From positions 1 through 33,330 of the forward strand of contig JAHFNO010000017.1 of the NCBI GenBank assembly GCA_023267275.1: a stretch of DNA of 33,330 nt. The letters run 5' to 3'. The translations under genes and the position numbers were made by a program. The notes below the pieces were generated by a model. The model searched no databases and had not been told where the DNA came from. It saw only the letters and a list, made by a program, of their open reading frames with translations. Shown in pieces: positions 30,273-33,330 of the stretch. The DNA comes from Candidatus Nomurabacteria bacterium. GTDB taxonomy: Bacteria; Patescibacteriota; Minisyncoccia; Phycocordibacterales; UBA9973. Each line of letters starts with the position of its first letter. Position 1 is the first letter of the stretch.

Positions 30273-31679
30273 ATGACAAACAGAACATACACCAAAGATA
30301 TTTCCAGCCACATCGGCGAGACAATCACACTCGCGGGATGGGTAGATGTGCGCCGAGACCAGGGAAAAATGGTTTTCTTTGATTTCCGTGACATGTCCGG
30401 AAAAGTACAATGTATTGTTCTACCTAAATCAGTTTCTAAAGAAACTGATCGGCCGAACCCTCCAACGGAGAGTTTTAGGCCAAACCACACAGAAGCTATC
30501 GAAGTGGCAAAAGAAATTCGTCCAGAATGGGTGCTCGCCGTGACGGGGATCGTAAACAAACGTCCAGAAAAAAATATCAACCTGAACGTGGTAGGTGGGG
30601 ACGTAGAACTTGAAGTCATTGGAATCAAGGTTCTTGCAAGGGCAGCACCGCTTCCTTTTGATATGTCTCTTGATGGATACAACCTTGAACTTTCAACTGA
30701 GCTCGACAATCGCGCTCTTGTTTTGCGTCAGCCAAAAGTACAGGCAGTTTTTAAGGTGCAAGAAACAATCATTGACTCATTCCGTGAATTCATGAAGAAA
30801 AATAACTTTTTTGAATTTCAAGCTCCTGCTATCACTCCAGCCACTGCTGAAGGTGGAGCGGAAGTATTTAAAATTGATTATTTCGACAAAAAGGCATATC
30901 TCACACAATCACCGCAGCTTTATAAACAAATTGTGATGTCCGCTTTTGAGCGTTGTTTTTCTGTAAACAAAGTATTTCGTGCTGAGCCATCTTCAACCAC
31001 ACGTCATCTCACTGAAATTGTGTCGCTTGATGCTGAAATGGGATTTATTGATTCTTGGGTAGACATTCGTGATATGGCTGAAGAGACCGTGCGCTTTATT
31101 TTGCAAGAAGTTGAAAGAAAAAATCTACACCACCTCACACTTCTTGGTGCCACGTTGCCAACAATGATTGAGAAAACTCCAACAATTTCTCTCACCGAAG
31201 CTCAGCAGAAAATTTTTGAAGCGTATGGTCGCGATGTTCGTGGAGAAAAAGATCTCAACGCACAAGACGAACGTGAACTCTGTGAAATCATTAAAAAGGA
31301 AACAAATTCAGATTTTGTCTTTGTGTATGGTTATCCAACACGACAAAAACCATTCTACGTGTATCCAAATCCTGAAAATCCAGAATTCAACGAAGGTGTA
31401 GACTTGCTTTGTCGAGGGGTTGAATGGCTCTCAGGTGGACGACGTATCAATGAATACGATCAACTTATGAAGCACGTTGAGGAATGGAAGATGGATCCCG
31501 AAAAAGTGAAAATGTTTCTTGAAGCATTCAAATACGGTGTTCCACCTGAAGGCGGATTTGCATTTGGGGCAGAGCGAATTACAATGCAGCTCCTTGGTCT
31601 CAAAAATATTCGTGAAGCAAGCATGTTTCCACGTGATATGAATCGTATCGACGAAAAACTCTCAAGCGACGGGTATTAA
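30273..31679 (+). CDS. aspS: Aspartyl-tRNA synthetase, archaeal-type
   Basis: Charges tRNA(Asp), and in archaeal-type enzymes often tRNA(Asn) too, which GatCAB then amidates. 468 residues without the GAD insertion of typical bacterial AspRS (about 590): N-terminal OB-fold (AGWVDVRRDQGKMVFFDFRD), then class II motif 1 (FREFMKKNNFFEFQAPAITP), motif 2 (FRAEPSSTTRHLTEI) and motif 3 (GGFAFGAERI). Residues 51-70 of the anticodon domain are encoded by a palindrome-rich insert (30423-30482). TAGATT (30260-30265) lies 7 nt before the ATG. The GNAT gene starts 1 nt after the stop and an MccF-like gene follows. Confidence 0.95.
   Translation: MTNRTYTKDISSHIGETITLAGWVDVRRDQGKMVFFDFRDMSGKVQCIVLPKSVSKETDRPNPPTESFRPNHTEAIEVAKEIRPEWVLAVTGIVNKRPEKNINLNVVGGDVELEVIGIKVLARAAPLPFDMSLDGYNLELSTELDNRALVLRQPKVQAVFKVQETIIDSFREFMKKNNFFEFQAPAITPATAEGGAEVFKIDYFDKKAYLTQSPQLYKQIVMSAFERCFSVNKVFRAEPSSTTRHLTEIVSLDAEMGFIDSWVDIRDMAEETVRFILQEVERKNLHHLTLLGATLPTMIEKTPTISLTEAQQKIFEAYGRDVRGEKDLNAQDERELCEIIKKETNSDFVFVYGYPTRQKPFYVYPNPENPEFNEGVDLLCRGVEWLSGGRRINEYDQLMKHVEEWKMDPEKVKMFLEAFKYGVPPEGGFAFGAERITMQLLGLKNIREASMFPRDMNRIDEKLSSDGY
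30423..30482. repeat. Palindromic insert within the aspS coding sequence
   Basis: ATCAGTTTC (30428-30436) pairs with GAAACTGAT (30441-30449), loop TAAA; AACCCTCC (30456-30463) pairs with GGAGAGTT with one mismatch, loop AAC, bordered by GGCC on both sides; CCTAAA and TTTAGG bracket the whole. It is translated in frame as PKSVSKETDRPNPPTESFRP where AspRS family members have a short loop. Confidence 0.75.
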
Positions 31680-31680
31680 G

Positions 31681-32094
31681 ATGGAGCAATATCAATCTAA
31701 CTCAATAGAATTAAAAAAAGTTGAAGTTAATGAGAACGGTAACGATGTGGTTTTTACCATACACGGAATAGATGAGGGTGAAGCCTCGCTTCAGTGTGAA
31801 GTTGACCGTAATAATAAGTTATTTACAGCTCGAATTATTGCTATTAACGAACTGTATCAAAATAAAGGACTAGGATCACTTTTGTTTATAACAGCAATTA
31901 ATTATTCAAAACAAAATAATCTCCATTTTGTTACTGATTACGGAATAAGCGAACTGGCTGAACAACTTATTAAATCACTAATCTCGAAAGGTTATGTTTT
32001 TATTAAGAATCCTAATGCAGTAGTCAAACAGCTCGGTGCTGGAAAAAGAATACTTACATTAGATGGAAGTCCTGTTTATTCACTTAGTCAATAA
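31681..32094 (+). CDS. GNAT family N-acetyltransferase-like protein
   Basis: 137 residues. The strand IIAINELYQNKGLGSLLFITAINYSKQ (about 52-78) carries the GNAT acetyl-CoA pyrophosphate loop Q-x-x-G-x-G, and LISKGYVFIKNP is a typical C-terminal GNAT strand pair. GNATs acetylate primary amines; the acceptor is unknown. It begins 1 nt after aspS, so it should be co-transcribed with it, and is followed after 40 nt by an MccF-like peptidase. In microcin C immunity, MccE (GNAT) and MccF protect AspRS, which makes this neighbourhood suggestive. Composition is more AT-rich than aspS. The family call is moderate because the protein is short. Confidence 0.7.
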   Translation: MEQYQSNSIELKKVEVNENGNDVVFTIHGIDEGEASLQCEVDRNNKLFTARIIAINELYQNKGLGSLLFITAINYSKQNNLHFVTDYGISELAEQLIKSLISKGYVFIKNPNAVVKQLGAGKRILTLDGSPVYSLSQ

Positions 32095-32134
32095 AAAATC
32101 TACTGGTATTATTAAATAATATAGGTCTAAAAAA

Positions 32135-33112
32135 ATGAAAAAAATTTTTCCAGCAAAATTAAAGGAAGGCGATATGTTGCAAGTTATTGCACCTTCAAGT
32201 TCTGCTGCGACAACTAAAAAATCAGTTCATAACCGAGCACTAAAAGTTTTAACAAAAGACTTGTCATTCGCTGTTTCTTTTAGTAAGCATGCATATGAAA
32301 AAGATATATTAGGGTCGTCATCATTAGATTCACGAATTTTGGATTTTAATCAGGCTTTTTCTGACAAAGATATAAAGGGCATTCTTTGTGTTCGTGGAGG
32401 ATATAATGCAAACACACTCCTCCAATATATTGACTGGAACAAGGTTAAAGAAAATCCAAAACCAATTTGTGGATTTTCAGATATCACAGTTCTTGCTAAT
32501 GCTATATATGCAAAAACCGGAGTTGTGTCATATGTTGGTCCTAATTTTGCAAGTTTTGGAGCAGAAGAAGGTGTGCCATATGTAGTTGAATATTTCAAGA
32601 AATGTCTCTTTACCGAGAGTACTTTTGAAATAAAGCCAAGTAAAAAATGCGGTGAGAGAAATATTCCGTTTAAAAAGAATGCGGGATTTAAGATATTGCA
32701 AAATGGTATAGCGACTGGAACTCTACTTGGAGGACATCTTTCGACTTTTAATCTTTTGCAAGGTACTCAGTACATGCCCTCACTTAAGGAATCAATTCTT
32801 TTTTTGGAAACTGATGACTTTGGAGGAGATATGGCTGTATTGGAATTTGAACGCGATTTACAATCACTATTACAACAAAAAGATTCAAATCAAATTGCAG
32901 GAATTGTTTTTGGCCGCTTTAAAAAGGCTTCAAAAATCACTATTAAAAAATTAGAATATATTATTTTTTCAAAAAAGGAACTGCATAATATTCCGATTAT
33001 TGCGAATATTGATTTTGGGCATACTCAACCAATTGTTACATTACCAATTGGGGGAGTAGTCAGAATCGAAGCAAAGAACAAAGCTGCAAAAATTACAATA
33101 TTGAAACATTAA
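32135..33112 (+). CDS. S66 serine peptidase, MccF-like
   Basis: 325 residues, cytoplasmic. The S66 family includes LD-carboxypeptidases (peptidoglycan recycling) and MccF (microcin C immunity). The Ser-Glu-His triad can be placed: nucleophile S in CGFSDIT (about 119), E in ILFLETDD (about 227) and H in DFGHTQP (about 293). The segments CVRGGYNANTLLQYIDW, ENPKPICGFSD and NAIYAKTGVVSYVGPNFASFG resemble MccF (GGxNxNxLLxYIDY, NPK, IYxKTG) more than LdcA. MccF cleaves the amide joining aspartate to the nucleotide in processed microcin C. It lies after aspS and a GNAT gene. A peptidoglycan role remains possible. Confidence 0.82.
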   Translation: MKKIFPAKLKEGDMLQVIAPSSSAATTKKSVHNRALKVLTKDLSFAVSFSKHAYEKDILGSSSLDSRILDFNQAFSDKDIKGILCVRGGYNANTLLQYIDWNKVKENPKPICGFSDITVLANAIYAKTGVVSYVGPNFASFGAEEGVPYVVEYFKKCLFTESTFEIKPSKKCGERNIPFKKNAGFKILQNGIATGTLLGGHLSTFNLLQGTQYMPSLKESILFLETDDFGGDMAVLEFERDLQSLLQQKDSNQIAGIVFGRFKKASKITIKKLEYIIFSKKELHNIPIIANIDFGHTQPIVTLPIGGVVRIEAKNKAAKITILKH

Positions 33113-33146
33113 AAGACGAGATACTTTGTATCTCGTCTTGTTTTTA
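33113..33146. terminator. Bidirectional terminator
   Basis: AAGACGAGATAC (33113-33124) pairs perfectly with 33128-33139, TTT loop, then GTTTTT. It separates the MccF-like gene from the convergent partial gene. Confidence 0.85.
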
Positions 33147-33330
33147 ATGACCGTCTTTTTCCAAAAAGACACTTTTGTTGTCATTTTGTATTTTTTTGTA
33201 CACTTCTTCCTTAGTTTTATTTGCAAGCAAAACAAAATATTCCTCAAAAGCCTCAGTAATTTTGAATTTTTTAGCACTAATATTCTTACTTGTGATTACT
33301 TCTCTATATTCCTGATAAGGTTGTGTATTT
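33144..33330 (-). CDS. 3' end of a gene running off the right edge
   Basis: On the minus strand an open frame enters from the window edge and stops at 33144-33146. The 61 visible residues (NTQPYQEYREVITSKNIS..., ending SVFLEKDGH) are charged and helical-looking (KITEAFEEYFVLLANKTKEEVYKKIQ), with coding-like composition. It converges on the MccF-like gene and shares its terminator, which supports a real C-terminus. No family can be assigned from this fragment. Confidence 0.5.
   Translation of the reverse strand, partial: NTQPYQEYREVITSKNISAKKFKITEAFEEYFVLLANKTKEEVYKKIQNDNKSVFLEKDGH

Noticed and set aside
1-33330. tRNA genes, CRISPR arrays, prophage or insertion-sequence transposases
   Set aside because: I looked for TTCGA-type T loops, regularly spaced repeats and transposase motifs and saw none; the DUF559 unit is the only mobile-looking gene.

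Overview
The window looks like a piece of a small-genome bacterium of the Candidate Phyla Radiation (Patescibacteria), most likely in or near the Parcubacteria/Paceibacteria. The reasons are: short, densely packed genes with mixed housekeeping content and no long operons; an archaeal-type AspRS of 468 residues; a membrane protein ending in the ELATLFHFPG...PPSNLP tail that I associate with CPR secretion/conjugation proteins; and many starts that look leaderless. TGA is a normal stop (ATGA overlaps at 16171 and 19758), so this is not a recoded Gracilibacteria/Absconditabacteria genome. The lineage call is inferred from gene content only.

Layout. 1-4.1 kb: two exported or anchored unknown proteins, a CPR-type membrane protein and mltG. 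4.1-7.3 kb: gatB (frameshifted near its 3' end and carrying a repeat element in its coding sequence), a DUF559 nuclease gene bracketed by inverted copies of that repeat, and dnaJ. 7.4-14.8 kb: an arginine/polyamine island with an ATP-grasp ligase, an AstE/AspA-type metallohydrolase, an arginase-family protein, SpeA-type arginine decarboxylase, a deoxyhypusine-synthase-like protein, an unknown gene and agmatinase. 15-18.5 kb: a lipoprotein, a PQ-loop-like membrane protein, a SET-domain protein, a 54-residue membrane protein and a sensor histidine kinase. The stretch from about 15.6 to 17.57 kb is visibly more AT-rich than its surroundings. 18.5-20.8 kb: a nucleotide-related group (Nudix, PP-loop, HD hydrolase, RelA/SpoT-synthetase-like). 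20.8-24.8 kb: cysS, a CorA-like and an Nramp-like transporter. 25-28.5 kb: an unknown gene, rplU, a small membrane protein, recR and dnaB. 28.5-33.3 kb: a structured non-coding stretch, trpS, a small membrane protein, aspS, a GNAT, an MccF-like S66 peptidase and the 3' end of a gene running off the right edge. I saw no tRNA, rRNA or CRISPR array.

Four themes stand out. (1) A dispersed hairpin element, consensus CCCCTCCT-loop-AGGAGGGG-spacer-GGGGTGGTG, occurs about seven times. Two copies flank a DUF559 nuclease as inverted repeats, two form an empty head-to-head pair, and one lies in frame inside gatB. Unrelated palindromes also lie in frame inside mltG and aspS, recalling Rickettsia palindromic elements. 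(2) aspS is followed directly by a GNAT and an MccF-like peptidase. These are the two enzyme families that detoxify microcin C, an antibiotic whose target is AspRS. (3) The polyamine island contains a deoxyhypusine-synthase homologue without the catalytic lysine. (4) At least ten genes have a -10 hexamer exactly or nearly 6 nt before the ATG, so transcription should start at the start codon. Two such promoters instead drive short unannotated ORFs ahead of dnaJ and of the DHS-like gene.
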